Shown: positions 1 to 14,000 of the stretch, piece after piece
Position numbering within the stretch: the first letter of the stretch is position 1
Layout of the letters: the number at the start of each line of letters is the position of its first letter
From: Thunnus maccoyii
Taxonomy: Eukaryota > Chordata > Actinopteri > Scombriformes > Scombridae
NCBI RefSeq assembly: GCF_910596095.1
Contig: NC_056533.1
Location: 8,741,001-8,805,000 of the forward strand
Length of the DNA: 64,000 nt
Direction: 5' to 3'
Made by a program: the position numbers and the translations under genes
The notes under the pieces: model-generated
What the model saw: only the letters and a program-made list of their open reading frames with translations
The model's database searches: none
What the model was told of the DNA's origin: nothing

Positions 1-36
1 CTGTGTCAGCAAAGACAAATATATATACATATATAT

Positions 37-80
37 ACTGCCACCCTGCTATATATATATATATATAGCAGGGTGGCAGT
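37..80. repeat. Perfect 44-bp palindrome with AT core
   Basis: Fourteen-base arms at 37-50 and 67-80 (right arm AGCAGGGTGGCAGT) are perfect inverted copies flanking a 16-bp alternating AT tract, which is itself self-complementary. The right arm is part of the Tc1 coding relic, so the left arm looks like an inverted copy made at the truncated edge of that element. Strong cruciform potential. Confidence 0.9.
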
Positions 81-790
81 GCATAAACCCCTCATTACAA
101 AGATGAATCCACATTTGAGAGTCCAGTGGTAAAAAAAAACACAGGCACTGGTCTACAGAGATGTGGAAAAAAGTGATATGGTCAGATGAGTCATCTTTCA
201 CTATATTCATGACAAGTGTGTGAGTGTGTGTGTGGCACTAAGAAAACGGTACAGGCCTGAATGCTGGACCCCTACAGTGATGGGATCCGTTGGCTCTGTT
301 ATGCTGTGGGGGGCATTTTGCTGGCATGGTTTGGGTCCACTTGTCCCCTTAGAGGGAAGGGTCACTGCAAATCAGTATAAAGTTGTTCTGAGTCATCACC
401 TTTAACCTATGATGAAATATTTCTATCCTGATGAGAGTGGTCTCTTCCAGGATGACAATGACCTAATTCACAGGGCACGAGGGGTCACTGAATGGTTTGA
501 TGAGTATGAAAATGATGTGATGTGCTATGACCTTCACAGTCACCAGATCTCAACCCAACTGAGCACTTATGGGAGATTTTGGACCAACGTGTTAGACAGC
601 GCTCTCCACCACCATCATCAAAACGCCAAATGAGGGAATATCTTTTGGAAGAATAGTGTTCATCCCTCCAGAAGAGTTTCAGAGACTTGTAGAGACAATG
701 CCAAGGTGCGTTGAAGCTGTTCAGGCGGCACATGATGGCCCAACACCTCATTAAGACACTTACTGTTGGTTTCACTTTTAATTTGTCACT
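60..790 (+). pseudogene. Decayed Tc1-like transposase inside slco3a1 intron 5
   Basis: A relic of a Tc1/mariner-superfamily transposase lies in intron 5 of slco3a1, antisense to that gene. Reading across frames from about 68 recovers RVA-HKPLIT, then HWSTEMWKKVIWSDESSF (the first catalytic aspartate region of the DD34E core), SVMLWGAFCWHGLGPLVPLE, a degraded second aspartate region near 450-470, and a C-terminal part ending in a degraded GPTPH-like tail near 745. Several frameshifts and stops separate these blocks (for example the TAA near 404 and the frame change near 150), so it cannot be active. The 5' part of the gene and the terminal repeats are not recognisable. An inverted duplication marks its left edge. 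Confidence 0.85.
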
Positions 791-849
791 CGTCTGTATG
801 TAAAACAAAAACCTGATTCTCCACCTGGACAAGTTAATGACCCGCCTAC

Positions 850-1014
850 CTAGCAGCTGATTGGCTGAGGAAGTGGTAAGGTTGAACTGCTGCTCCAAGT
901 ATTTGCCCAGGAAGGCGGCAAAGCCAGCAACCACAGCAATCTCCATACAGGCTGCCAGCGTGATGCAGCTGAACACCGGATTAGAGAGTAGGTGCCTGGT
1001 TACCCTGGGGATTA
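850..1014 (-). CDS. slco3a1: slco3a1 coding exon 5
   Basis: A 165-bp exon reading [16 protein letters not shown], a membrane segment ([20 protein letters not shown]), then [19 protein letters not shown] plus one base of the next glycine. The acceptor is GATGCAG, separated from exon 4 by a 159-bp intron, and the donor is GTAGGC. NLT is a plausible glycosylation site. The next exon would begin off the left edge of the window. Confidence 0.93.
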
Positions 1015-3367
1015 CTGCATCAATGGAGAAAATATGGAGAGAAAAAGAGGTGTAGAAAATAAGGATAAGTGGTAGGAAGGAAGAGAGGACAGCAAAAGTG
1101 ATAATTTGTTAAATTTTTAGATATTTCGTTAACCAAATCTTATTTATTCATCACTCAGTCGCTCATCACTTACCTCTCAGATGTTCACACACTGAGAGTC
1201 CACTGTTCATATCAAAGCCATGAATGGCCCCGTTGGGTTTGGAGCCCTGGTACTCCAAGGTCAGGGAAGAAGGCAGCATTGCCTGCTCACTCTCCCCTCC
1301 ACCGTCCATATCCTGCTCGTCCAGCGCCTGGGGGAAGCCGAACATGAAGAGGGCCGACAGGAAGAGTAAGGCACCGCAGAGGAGGAAGCCGCCCCACCAG
1401 GCCCCGATCCAGCGAGGGTCATCTGGGGTGATGTCCAGCTTACCTGGAAAGGAGGTGGGGAAAATTTCACAGTTGTTAATGGAGATGAAGACTATCATAA
1501 TTTAAAAAAAAAACATACACAGCATCACAAGATGTCATGTGCACACGGACAATAAAGGCAAAATTTAATATGTTTCTGGATGTTGTCTCTTTTTTATAGT
1601 TTTTATTGTGGTATAATATTGTATCATTCTTATTTATCCCAATAGGGTCAATACACATATAACTACTGAAATAACAATATTCGAGTAAGGCTCTCAAGAA
1701 ATACAAAGAAAAAGCAAATTCATACTCACTGGTGTCGATGAAGACAGCATCAACATAAACTTTGGTACAGACAGAACCTAAGATGAAGCCACAGGCTGGC
1801 CCGAACACTAATGTTGAAAATAAAATACCTGCAAGACAGAGAGACAAAAGAACAAAAATTCAACAGTCAAAAAAGAGAGCATCTTTTAAAGTATTTTATT
1901 TCAGTTTACTTAGCTTGGTTGTTAAGTTATGTATTTATTTATTTTATTTTATTTTCATTTTATTTTGAACATAAAAATAAGCAACAAAATAAAAATATAT
2001 AAGCAAGAAAACAAAACAAACAAAATCATCAGTAAACATATATATCAAAATCCCAGTAAACAATTTAAATAAGGTGCTCCATGCATGAAACCTCAACTAT
2101 CCGCCATCAATGTCCATGATACTCATCTCTATCAAATCAAACAAAAACACTCAAACACTCAAACAACACAAGAACAAATCAATCAGGTTTGAAACAAACA
2201 AAACGTCACATATCTGTTCAATATATTATTATTATTACAGTCATATTATAGTCTCTAATTTAATAAGTGTTCCACATGTTTTCATTTCTTCACTGCAGTT
2301 GTTCGACACATTAACTCCTTTGATTGTGACACAAGTTCCTCTCAGGTCATGTTTACTTTCTCTCATTTGAAACAGCCCTTGGATACTGTTTGGTAATTGT
2401 TGATTTTTTACTCTGTACATGATTTTGGGCGGTTTTGAAGTAAACCAGATCTTTAAATTTTAGTGCTTTTAATTAAATAAAAGTGGGTTTGTTTGTTCTC
2501 TGTAAGTAGTTTTGTTTACGATTCTGGCTCTTTTTTGAAGGATGAAGATTGGATTAGTGTTTGTTTTATATGTATTTCCCCACACTTCCACACAGTAAGT
2601 TATATATGGGAGTATAAAGGAACAGTATAAGGTGTATAGAGAAGCATGATTTAGATGATCTTTGGCTTTATATAGTATTGCAATTGACTGTGATATTTTA
2701 ACTTTAATATAATTTATATGTGGCTTCCAACATATTTTATTATCTATTATCACTCCAAGAAATCTAATTTCAGTCACTCTTTCGATTTCTGCAGTTTCCT
2801 GAGTTTCTTATTTGAGTTATTTGAACGATTACCAAAGATGATAAATTTTGTGAGAACACTTAAAAAAAAACTAGAAACCTAGAAATTAGCAAACGAAGTG
2901 CATTTCACCTCAACTCTCAGCAGAGGGCAGCATTGTATCAACAATGTAAAGAGTTTATTCTCAGGTCCTTTTATCAAATATGTGGTAAGATGGAGCTTCT
3001 CACCAAAGAGTGCACTTCTCTGTTGTTAAATCCACTGTATGATTGGGGACCAAATGTATTCTATTCAAGGAAAGATTAAGTATTCAACCCATGCCAAGGG
3101 ACTTTAAATCTCATCAGATGTCTCCCACTGACAGATTTATTCACTGTCACTGTAATATGCAGCTCATAGGTTGCACAGCATAATTGATCTAAGACTAGAT
3201 TATCCAGCAGGATCATAAATAATCAAGCAGGAAATGGGCTCTTAGTGTAAGAGCAGTGGGGAACCACTGATACAGCGGCTCTGGTTGACTTTCTCTTGTA
3301 TGGAAAGCTGCTGTGCTTTGGCCCAGAGGCTGAGAGGTTTCCAGTAAGCAGCAGTAGACTGTACAGG

Positions 3368-3414
<47 letters not shown>

Positions 3415-4461
3415 ATGTGAAACTCAGTTATCCATGCTGGTGGTAGGTGGAACAATAGGAGCAAGCTCCAGTGGCCTCACTGTTAATAACAGAGCCCAGA
3501 GCAGAGAGGGCTGCTCCCTCCTCACTCTCTGAGAGATGCAGTGATCGGTGCTGTGATGATCACCAGAGTTACATTCAACAGCAGAGTGGAGATATCATGT
3601 TTCACAGTGTTATCGATGCATTTCTATTGTTAAAGACTCCATAACACATTCATAAGTCAGAAAGAAACACTGTTTCAGTTCAGTCACCATTGGAAAACCA
3701 GTTCTGTTTCAGATTTTTTTTTTATATTAGACATATTTATTAAACACATTTTGGATCTGACAGGAGTATCGGCCTTTTGTCCAATCACCTAAACAAGTAT
3801 AATTAGTAACTCTAATCACTCAGAAGCTCTAACCCAACTAAATCACATTTTATTTTCTAGTTCTTGTGAAAAGGTATACACTTATCATCAGCAGTTAATG
3901 TAAGTCTGGGCTGTACACGTGCGGTAGACTATACTGCTGTTTAAATCATCAAGATCATAATATCATCGATACAGAAAGTAATTATTGCTAGTATAAAACT
4001 AGATACAACTTGCTGTGAATGCAAAAATACAGATTTTATAATTTTCACTTTTTTACACTGAATTTTGAGTTTTCTTGTAAACAAACAAAAGTTCTGTTTA
4101 CATTCTGTTTTAATCACCTAAATGCATTGTGTGTCTCCTTGAGGTCTAACAAACATATGGAATGCATTTCCTTCTCATAAAACATTTGCAAAGCTGATTT
4201 ATCAAACATTTTAAATCACGCATTGTGCATTCATGATTTCTAACTTGCTGTTTCTTTCTTCACTGCCATTGTTGGCACACTACTACGTGTCTTTGCACAT
4301 TTTTCAGGAATGTGTATTGCATCACACTCATGCATGCGCATAACGAAAAAAACCGGTAAAAACTAGATACTAGAGGTCAACAACTCCACAGGGTACCTTT
4401 AACGTTTGTGTCCTTACATTAGAGTAGCCCAGTATGATTTGCTAAATCAGGATCCATATAT

Positions 4462-4509
<48 letters not shown>

Positions 4510-7500
4510 AATATATCTGAATCCTTGGGAAGTGGAAGGTCGACAAATACAGTCAGACAATGTCAATGAGCAGACAATATAAAAAAAAACTAAAGACATA
4601 CTGTAGCACAGATAGACAGTGTAGGACAATAGTCCTCTAACAGTAGTACAGTACATACTCACACACATTATTCTTGCACTTAGATACATTAGACTGTGAC
4701 AGCTCAGTCAGACTCATGTGCTCTCTGACCAATAGTCAACCTCGCTCTCTCTGACTTTATCTGTCAGTTAGATGCATTATGTTCATTTCAGCAGAGTCAC
4801 TGATGCCGGCGGGGCTGAAGTCAGGTGACAGAGGAAGTCTGAGGTTACAGCCGGGACAACTCAAACACCAACCAATCTGAAACCTCCTACGTCCAACTCT
4901 GCCTTCTGTTGGGGTCAAATCACAGACAAACGTGGGACAACACAACTAATCCATAATGTATGTGATGCAGAGAGGCTGGCATACACACAAACACACACAC
5001 ACACACACACAAAACATGGCTGTGAACCAGCAGAAAATGTTGGGTCCAAGCCAATCTAATCTACACTATACACCAAAACTCGATACTCTCTAAACTCGAC
5101 TGTGTCCCCCCACATGGGACGACAGTGAGAGCCTGGAGTGGCTTTCAAAGTGAAACAGCTGATGACAATAGCAGCAGTACGCATGATGATGGAGAGTTAG
5201 CAGTGAGATTTGTGGTGCCGTGAGAAAAGACAGAAAGCTCATAATCCTATAGCAACAGCTGCTAGACACCCATCAGGAGAAGCATTCAGGACTGATGCCA
5301 GTCTGTTGTTTGGACTCAACAGTTGGTACATTTTGAAGCCATTTCCTTGGAGACACGACTGCATAAGACTGCAGGCTCTTGGCAGTGCTGGATGAATGCA
5401 TGCAGTGAGGTAACCATATAGTAAAACTAGTTTATAGGTAAAATGATATACACTGTTTGATTATTGTGTTTTCTTCACTCTTGTATTTGAAAGTAAATGT
5501 GCATAGTGTATTTCTGCTGAATAATGTTTCTAAATATTATTGCGTAATTATAATAATAACAGTTTTAAAGAGTTATTTGGCAGATGACTTGGAGTTGAAA
5601 TTTTAGTGAGAGTGAGTGTGATTAAATTTATGGATTGTGCTCTCTACAAGATTTTTGCTTTCAAATTTACTAATTATATGAGATTAAATATAGTGGGCAG
5701 TTTATGTGTTAGGGGTGCTAAAACACAGTTAAATTGCTTAAAATTGTCTAAACAGGAATTCATTTTCTATAGTGATAAGAAAAAAAAAATTGTACTGTCA
5801 TTTAAAAAAATGTATTTTAAAACAGCTCATGTGATTTGTATAATTCCTCTTCAGAAACCTTATGTAATATATTTTGTGCAAATATAAAAGCTGTAATATT
5901 CATTTAACTAAGCTTGACTTGGCTGCTTTTAAAATTACCATAGAAAAGTTTTGAGTCATCGTAATCCGACAAATCCATCCTGAGAAATGTCATGCGATTT
6001 TAATTTTAGTAAAAATGAAAAAAACAAACATGAGGACACAAAAATTGCTGTTTTATAATTTGACAACTTTAGCTGACAACAGTGACATCCAGGTGATTAT
6101 TTATTGTTTCATTAGAATCCTGATGTGCATTTGATGTATGTTTTGAAGCACATGAATTACAGAAAGATTGTTTTAATTGATTTGTTCAGCACTGGACTTT
6201 TTATTACTCATTAGAGGCAGAATATAAATCTCTACGGACCTATTGACTTTGCAATGATTGCAGCTCTGCCTCAGTGTGGATGAAAGCTATGGATGTTTTC
6301 AGTGTCTTCAGCTGAGCACAACACTCCTGCAAGCACACTTGATTAGCAAGGCAGGGAAATAATGTCTGAATATTTGAAGACATCCCTTTTTAAAACAATA
6401 TAACCTACAGTATATGCAAAAATAAAACAACAATATTACATGAAATTCATCATTAAATAACAGCAGTCTATACAAAATAAACTTTCCTATATATCAAATT
6501 ATCCTTTACATCTATTTGTTAAATATTGTGCTGTCAGTCATTTTTAAAAAGTTTATTTTGAAACCAAATTCTTAATTTGTGATTGCTGACAGGATGAACT
6601 GAATGTCACAGATGTTTGTGCTGCTGTACTCAGAGAAACGATCAGCAAGTACAAATTAAAGTTTCTTTTTTTAGGTTAAAAACATCAAATCCAGTGTAAC
6701 ACTAGAAGAAGAACCTCACCAGAAAAATGCAAAAGGCTTAAAAAGGCAGAGAAACTTTCAGCGGAATGCAATCTGACATCCAAGATAAAGATCTCAATCC
6801 CACAATATTTTAGAAATACATGTTGAAGTACAGTACATGCTGTGCACTATAAAATGTTTCCAAAATATTTCCAAAGAACCTTCCAAGAAACAGGCTTTTG
6901 TTGTTCTCTTTTGACGGTATTTAATCTCCGAGTGTCGGGCTGTGTCTAAGTGCTGGCAATGAACTTAGACATAAGACCAGCATGAGATAAAGCTCAAGGT
7001 TATACAGTCCCGCTGGACAACAAACTAATGGAAGATCCATTTATTTCTTCCAGTGCTCTTATTCCATTAATTAATTAATCCATTAATCTGACACAAGGCT
7101 GTCTGTGCCAAAGTGACTTTGTGTGACATGAAGCTGGGTGACTGAAACTAATTATAAGAGAAATGTATAATTCACAGGATCATCTTCAAAGTACAAAAGC
7201 TCTGGGAAGACTTAAGAGCTTGAGAGATAACTTAGATATCCATGTAAAACTCTGGCAGCTCGGTCTTTGTCTGTCTGACCCAGCCATTTGGAAATGGCAG
7301 GTAGAGACACTCCACTTAAGCCGAGAGCTAGGAGAGGATTTGACAGCTCCTCCTTAAAGTACTGTCAGACTGTAGACAGAGGTAGCTTTAATGCTGTATA
7401 TACACAGGTCTGCAACTTGGCTGGATCCCAACAGTGTCTGAGGGTTTTGACATAATGAGACCCAATTCAGGACAATTTCTGAGTCTACACTGAGGACGGG

Positions 7501-10134
7501 TTTGTTCCTAAATTAAAAGCATTTGTATTAAAGATTACTACAAATGTTTGTCACATTGCAGATATTCTGTTCTTTGGAGATTTGGCTGTTGTGAGTTGTA
7601 TTGTCCCACTGTGACAGATCACATGACACTATAGACAAAATTATATAATATAAATATATTGTGTGTTCCACCTCATGTACAAAACAAACAAAAAAAAGAT
7701 AAAAATCTTAGAGTATACTGCACTCATATACAACACTACCACAAACTACAGTCTCAGATATATCATGGTTAAATAACACATCTTGGACACACTGCCAACA
7801 AAAATCTAAAATTTCACAATTGTACTATTTGTTGCAGGACAGTTGTATTGTTTTTCAGTACAATCAAGGCTTTAGCCGAGATATTTTCCCCTAATGCACA
7901 CCCCTCATCGAGAAGATGGTCTCCACATTTTTTGTTTTATTTTTCATATTTTAGTTGATATTTATTTAATTTAGTCAACTGATCCATTATATTTCCTGTA
8001 AATTTTATTTCCCAGCGTGAAGGTCTAAATGCTGTAATGCTGTTTCAAAGCCTTCTTCTCACCGGCTGAAATAAATTCTGGTCAATTCTTTATTTATGTA
8101 TCTATCTATGATCCACCTATCTGTTTCATTTCCCATCTTATCTTACCTAATTCATTTATTGGCCTTAAAGTAGTTCCATTAAAATATACTAGTCTACTAG
8201 TCAAGTCTAAAAATGCTGTAATCAGCCTATAAATGACCAACCATGTGTACGTTTTTAACTGAAGAATGAACTGGAATGTACTAATGTAATGTAAACTCAT
8301 GACCTCAATGGTAGCTACAGACCTGATCACAATGCACAGGGAGTTCTATTTTTATGATCACTTAGTGTATATTTAAAACCAGGAATGTAGTGGAGGGTAG
8401 CCTAAACCCCCAAATAACAACATAAATCAATATAAAATGTAGTCAGTGTTTATGATACTCATCATTTTTATGTTTAATACTGTTATATTTTGTCTAATGA
8501 AAAACCAAAATAAATGATTACATACTGAGAGGTGATGCTGGCCTAACATGATGCTAATGCTGTCTGTTCTGTATCCAGCAGGAATGAATGCAGCAGAGAC
8601 AAGGTCACACTGTATGAGACAGGCCTCTCCTACCTGCTCACACAGACAGCGCCTGAATAATTTCTCAGTCAGACTCACATTATGGCACAGTTCGATCACT
8701 GGCACTTTGTTTCCTGACAAAGGTGCTCATAAAAGGTGCACATATAAAACAACCTGGGCCGGTCTGAACGGACAGTGTGTGCTGAGTCAGCGTCCATTCC
8801 TTCCTCTGCTGTCCTACGGAGGAAGAGTAATAACTCCACTGGAGTAAAAACATTTTGCTGCAGTGGACTCAACTTTCAGCCTCACAGCGCTTCATTACAC
8901 GCATTACAGCGATGAATAGAGGCTAAGATATGAGGAAAGAAGAGAGATGCTGACCCAACGGCTGCAGAGCTGGTCTCCTCAGGGTCCTTGGACTGCTCTT
9001 TTCCTTTACTCTCCTTTACTGCAGGTTACTGTGCTGTTATTTCTGCTGTATTGTTGATGTCATTTAGCATGGTGCTGCAGGTCTTAAACATTCCTATTGT
9101 TGTCCAGCTCTGTTTGAGGTACTTTAAATCTAATGTAAACCTTCACACTAACAACAAGACTAACAGCCTACAGCTATGTTAGCCACTCTGTGAGGCTGTA
9201 TAGGCATAGCAGTGCTGTTGAGCTAAATGAGCATTTAACATACAACCGTATAATGATCATCAGTTCATTATATTCATCATAATTCTTTGTGACATGAATG
9301 TCTGTATCAAATTTCATGGCAATTCCTTCAAAAGTTGTTGAGGCATTTCACTAAAAACCCCAAATTTCAAACTCACAGTGGCACTAGAAACCAAACTTAA
9401 CCAAAGTCATTAGGATATATTGTTTAGGATCCATGGACCAGTCTGTACATGTTGTGCCAGTCCATTGTAGATGTTGAGATATTGCACTGGATATGTGAAA
9501 ACTTTGAATTGCTGGTGGCGCTAGTAGAAAAGTCAAGAGATCACCAAAGACTTAAGGCGTCATCCTCCAGGGACCTGGGAAATCTGCCTTTGTAATGTAG
9601 TAAACAAATGTGAATGTATGGAAGCTGAGTAAAGCTGGAGGTGTTTCCTGAGTCAATACACTGTAGTGTTGCTGTGGTGCTTACAAAGGACCAGCCTGTA
9701 GACTGTGTAGCAAAACAAGATTTACTTCTTCCATTAGCAAGATACAAACATTTACACAGCACCACATACTGAACCCCATTAAGGGGCAAAGAAGAAACTA
9801 TTTGGGGCAACATTACTGTAAAAAAAAGGCACAGTACATGAATGCTCTAACTGAAAAGCTGCTTTACTGTTATAGGCTCTGTGAGCAATACAATAGAAGG
9901 TTAGTTGCCTTCGCCTGGAGTATCAATCAAGCAGTAGACAGCAATCAATAATCCAATTACAATCCGGCTCAGACATTATAGTCAACAGGGCTCAAGAGCA
10001 GGTTTGTCTTTTTGTATGATGCAATTTTTCCCTTCAGTCAGGAAAGTATTACAGTATATAAAATAATCTAAGCCATGGGTCAAGACTTTCAATATCAAAT
10101 AGACAGTGACACATTTTGTGATGGATACAGTATG

Positions 10135-10187
<53 letters not shown>

Positions 10188-10948
10188 TACATGTACTGGT
10201 GCTGCAGTTTTTAGCACCATGGCTCTATGGATGTAAATGTGGGTCGGTCAGCCAGTCAGTCAACCACTGCTGGATGGATTCACATGAAATATTGTACACA
10301 CATTAATGGTCAAGTCTACAGATGTTGGTGATCCCCTGACTATTTTGTCTGGCACTTAACATAATGTTGACATTTTTGATTTTTGGTGAGATATCTCAAC
10401 AAGTAGGATGAATAAATTGCCATTAAATTTGATACAGACTTTCATATTCCCAAAGGAATTAATTAGACTTTTCCCCTGACTTTTCATCAGGTCAAAAAAA
10501 CCCTGCAAAACTAATGACATTCCCATCAGCCTCAGCTGTGCATTGTGCTAATTAAAAAATGTATAAGATCGTGGACCAGGTAAACAGTATACCTGCTTAA
10601 CATCAGCATGCTAGCATTGTCACTGTAAATATATGAGCATGCTGACATTAGCATTTAGCCCAAAGCACTGCTGGCTGTACACTCTCAGTCTCAAGACTCT
10701 CAGTCTTGTTTCAAAGACTATTTCCCAGTTTGTCAGTCTCAAGCTCTTGACTCTTATTGCTTGACTCATTATTGCTTGTGCTGCAGTGTATCACTGCTGC
10801 ATTACTACAAATTTTAAATCTATTTTTGTTTTCCTCTCAGCTGCCAGAAGGCACAAGCACAAATGATCTGATGGCCAGCTGACTGGAAGAAAAAAGTCTC
10901 TGTTTCTTTTTACCAGCTTGCTGCCTGCTCTGCTGCAAACATTGATTA

Positions 10949-11023
<75 letters not shown>

Positions 11024-14000
11024 GTGAAAGCCTGCACAACATTTGAGAACAGGTTGCAGTACTGAGGCAAAACAGATACATGACAGATGCATGCTGGGGG
11101 AACTCTGCCATGACAACTGTTAAGTGTTTCCTGGTTCGCTCTTGAGTATTCCCAGTGTCCTCAATCTCTCATTCAGGCAGTATTGATCTGTTCGGGGTGA
11201 AGATGTGGCCACAACAGAGCAGCCTCTCCGTCTGTCATCTGGTTTGTTAGCGAGCCCGTAGAGAGCTGCTTCTTTAATATTTAATAATTTTGGTTAGATG
11301 TTTGCTAAACAACTCCTAACTGCTTCTCTGTCACGTTGCATAATTCAGGGGGTTTTTCTTACAATGCAACTGTCTTCACACGCCAAGCTCGTCAAACAAC
11401 GCCACCGCCTAGAGACTGTGAGAAGGAAGCAGCAGAAACACTAAGAAGCACTACAAACACATAACACATACAGTACGCATGATACATACTGTATAAAGAG
11501 CAGGCTCCATGCAATTACCAAGCCACAACAGACGGCCCAGCAATTACATTGTAGGAGGTAACCATGACAATCAACAAGCCTGGAATTGTCAAAAAAACAG
11601 AGAACAGAGAGGGGGTGGTGGAGCGAAGAATAATAGACTATCTGTAAGTGTCAAAGGAAGAAGCTTAGGGGATGTTATGAAAGAAACAGCTCCTTATGGA
11701 CTGGCAAAGGCTGTGCTGCACAGGACACACAACAATGGCCATGATACCAACTCACACAGGAGGTATCTGTCCAAAATGCTATGTATGCAAATTTCCAAAC
11801 TAAATAGCCCTCAAGATTGAGAAAAATGGAACAAATTGTGCTACTTTTTAAAGGACTATAGTTAGAAAATGTCCTTGGTTGACTGTCAGATCCAGTCCAT
11901 TACAGCGCTAACAGGGACAGACAAACACAATCACATTTATATGTAGAGGCGATTTTGGTTCCTAAAGTAATGTTTTGACTTTCTGGATCATGCATCTTAA
12001 CGCTGTGAATTCCTTTGGATTATTCTACGATAGATACAACATCAGACATCCAGTACAAGTTGGTTTCTAGCCAAGCAGAGGGTAAGGTGGGTTGTTAGGT
12101 GTTGTGCTAGCCTCATTTGCCCTCCTTCCTCTCCTCCATCCCTTCCTCCCTCCCTCCTTTCCTCTCATCCACACTGAGTGCTGCTGGCAGAGACTGTACA
12201 GATCCAAACATGTACAGAACAGCCACAGGCCTTCTCACACTGCAAGAGGTCTGCACTGAGACACTAACAGGGACAATGCAACTCGCCAAGGACTAAGAGA
12301 GAAGCCTGTGAGGGGGTACAACTGGCCACATGGTAGCCAGCAACTAGCACAGTATTTTAATTTGTAAGTGTCTTCGTTCTTTCCATAGAGGCAAATCAAT
12401 GACTCTACCAGCAGAAGAGATAGAAGGACAGAATAATATTTGATAAAGACTGACAAAAACTGCAGTTGTGCTTTAAATTACTGATGTATCAGCACATGTA
12501 CATGTACGTTATTATACAATAAGTACTTGTCATATCCAGTTGGAAAATTTGCAGCTGAGTGTGAACAACAATAAACAGAGATGCACCAATATAACATAAC
12601 AACAACCAATAATTACTGATAACATTACAATAGCATTAGTCTTGTATTTGCAAAAATGTGAGGAGGACAGTAAAGGCTAACCCTTTAGACTGAACATTTA
12701 TTTTTCCACTGTCAGCTGAAATCATCAAATTTTATCTTTTTAACAGGCAGCAATGCAATTTACATTAATCCCAGAGGACACCATGAGGCTGGAGAGTTCC
12801 ACATTAAACGTAGAATATACAGTATCCAGCATGTATTGCAATCTTGCGTACATACTTGTTGTCTCCATTCACAGTCACAGAAGAACCGCAGTCATTGTGG
12901 GAAAAGGCTCCACATTATTGGATCTAATTATCAGAACAACAATAACTAAAATTTCTCATTAGTCAGAGAATAATATATTGCCACCAATATATTCTGCACC
13001 TTTAAAAATAGGAAGGTTAATCAATTACTGTTTATAGATGAAAATATGAATTTCATAAATCATCAAGTGAGATTTTCTGTGCTTCACACTAACATCATGA
13101 GCACAAAAGACTATACTTTCTTTCTTTAGTAATAACGAGTGTCTCTCTCTCTCTCTGCCTCTCCATCTCCCCAGATGGAGCTCTGCTGCTCGCAGGTCGC
13201 TGAGCGGTGAGAGGAACAGGAATGGCACACAGCCTCAGTGTCGGTCTCTGCACTGTTGCCTTGGCAACTTTGGCAGACGGGATGTAATGTGTGTTGTGTT
13301 GACCTCTTGGTTTCTGTTGTGAGCATAACCACACACTTCTGCTGCTGGTCACTGAGCATTTGGGAATAAGTTGGGAATAAAATGCTTTGCTCAAGGGCAC
13401 CTAGCGCAACCAAAGCTTTTGAATCAACCAGGGAAATACTGAATCATGAATATGATTTGGAGACACAAGACTGCTTCTATATCCTCACTTCCTTATTTTG
13501 TCATAGCACCCAATATCTATAAACTCAGCACTGAGCCGAGAGGAAATTTGCGGAAATGGGGCTACAACCAAATTTGGGTCAATCTATCTATATCCATATG
13601 GCATGGATTAGTCACTGAAATACTTAGAAACAGAGTAGTGCATGACACTATTCAGCAAAGAAGAACAAACAATAGCCCAAGTATTGAAGGATTCATGCCT
13701 TCCCGCTCACACACAACATTTACTAAACATGTTAGTTGTGTATTTCCATCCACAAGCTAAATATCTGGGCAGGACAAAACCAAGTTAAATACAGAGCTGT
13801 TACTAATGATGAACAAAATCAAGACAAAAAATTTGGTGTGCTTGTAGTCGGACAGTTGAATGTATTTGTAATATAAAAATTAAAACAGCAAAAGTGTTAC
13901 TGCATCATTTGTAATGTGAGGTGTTTATAAGCACCACAATGACACCAGACATAATGTGTACACACCAAAACACTGTCAGTAGATTCCAGTATAGTAATAC

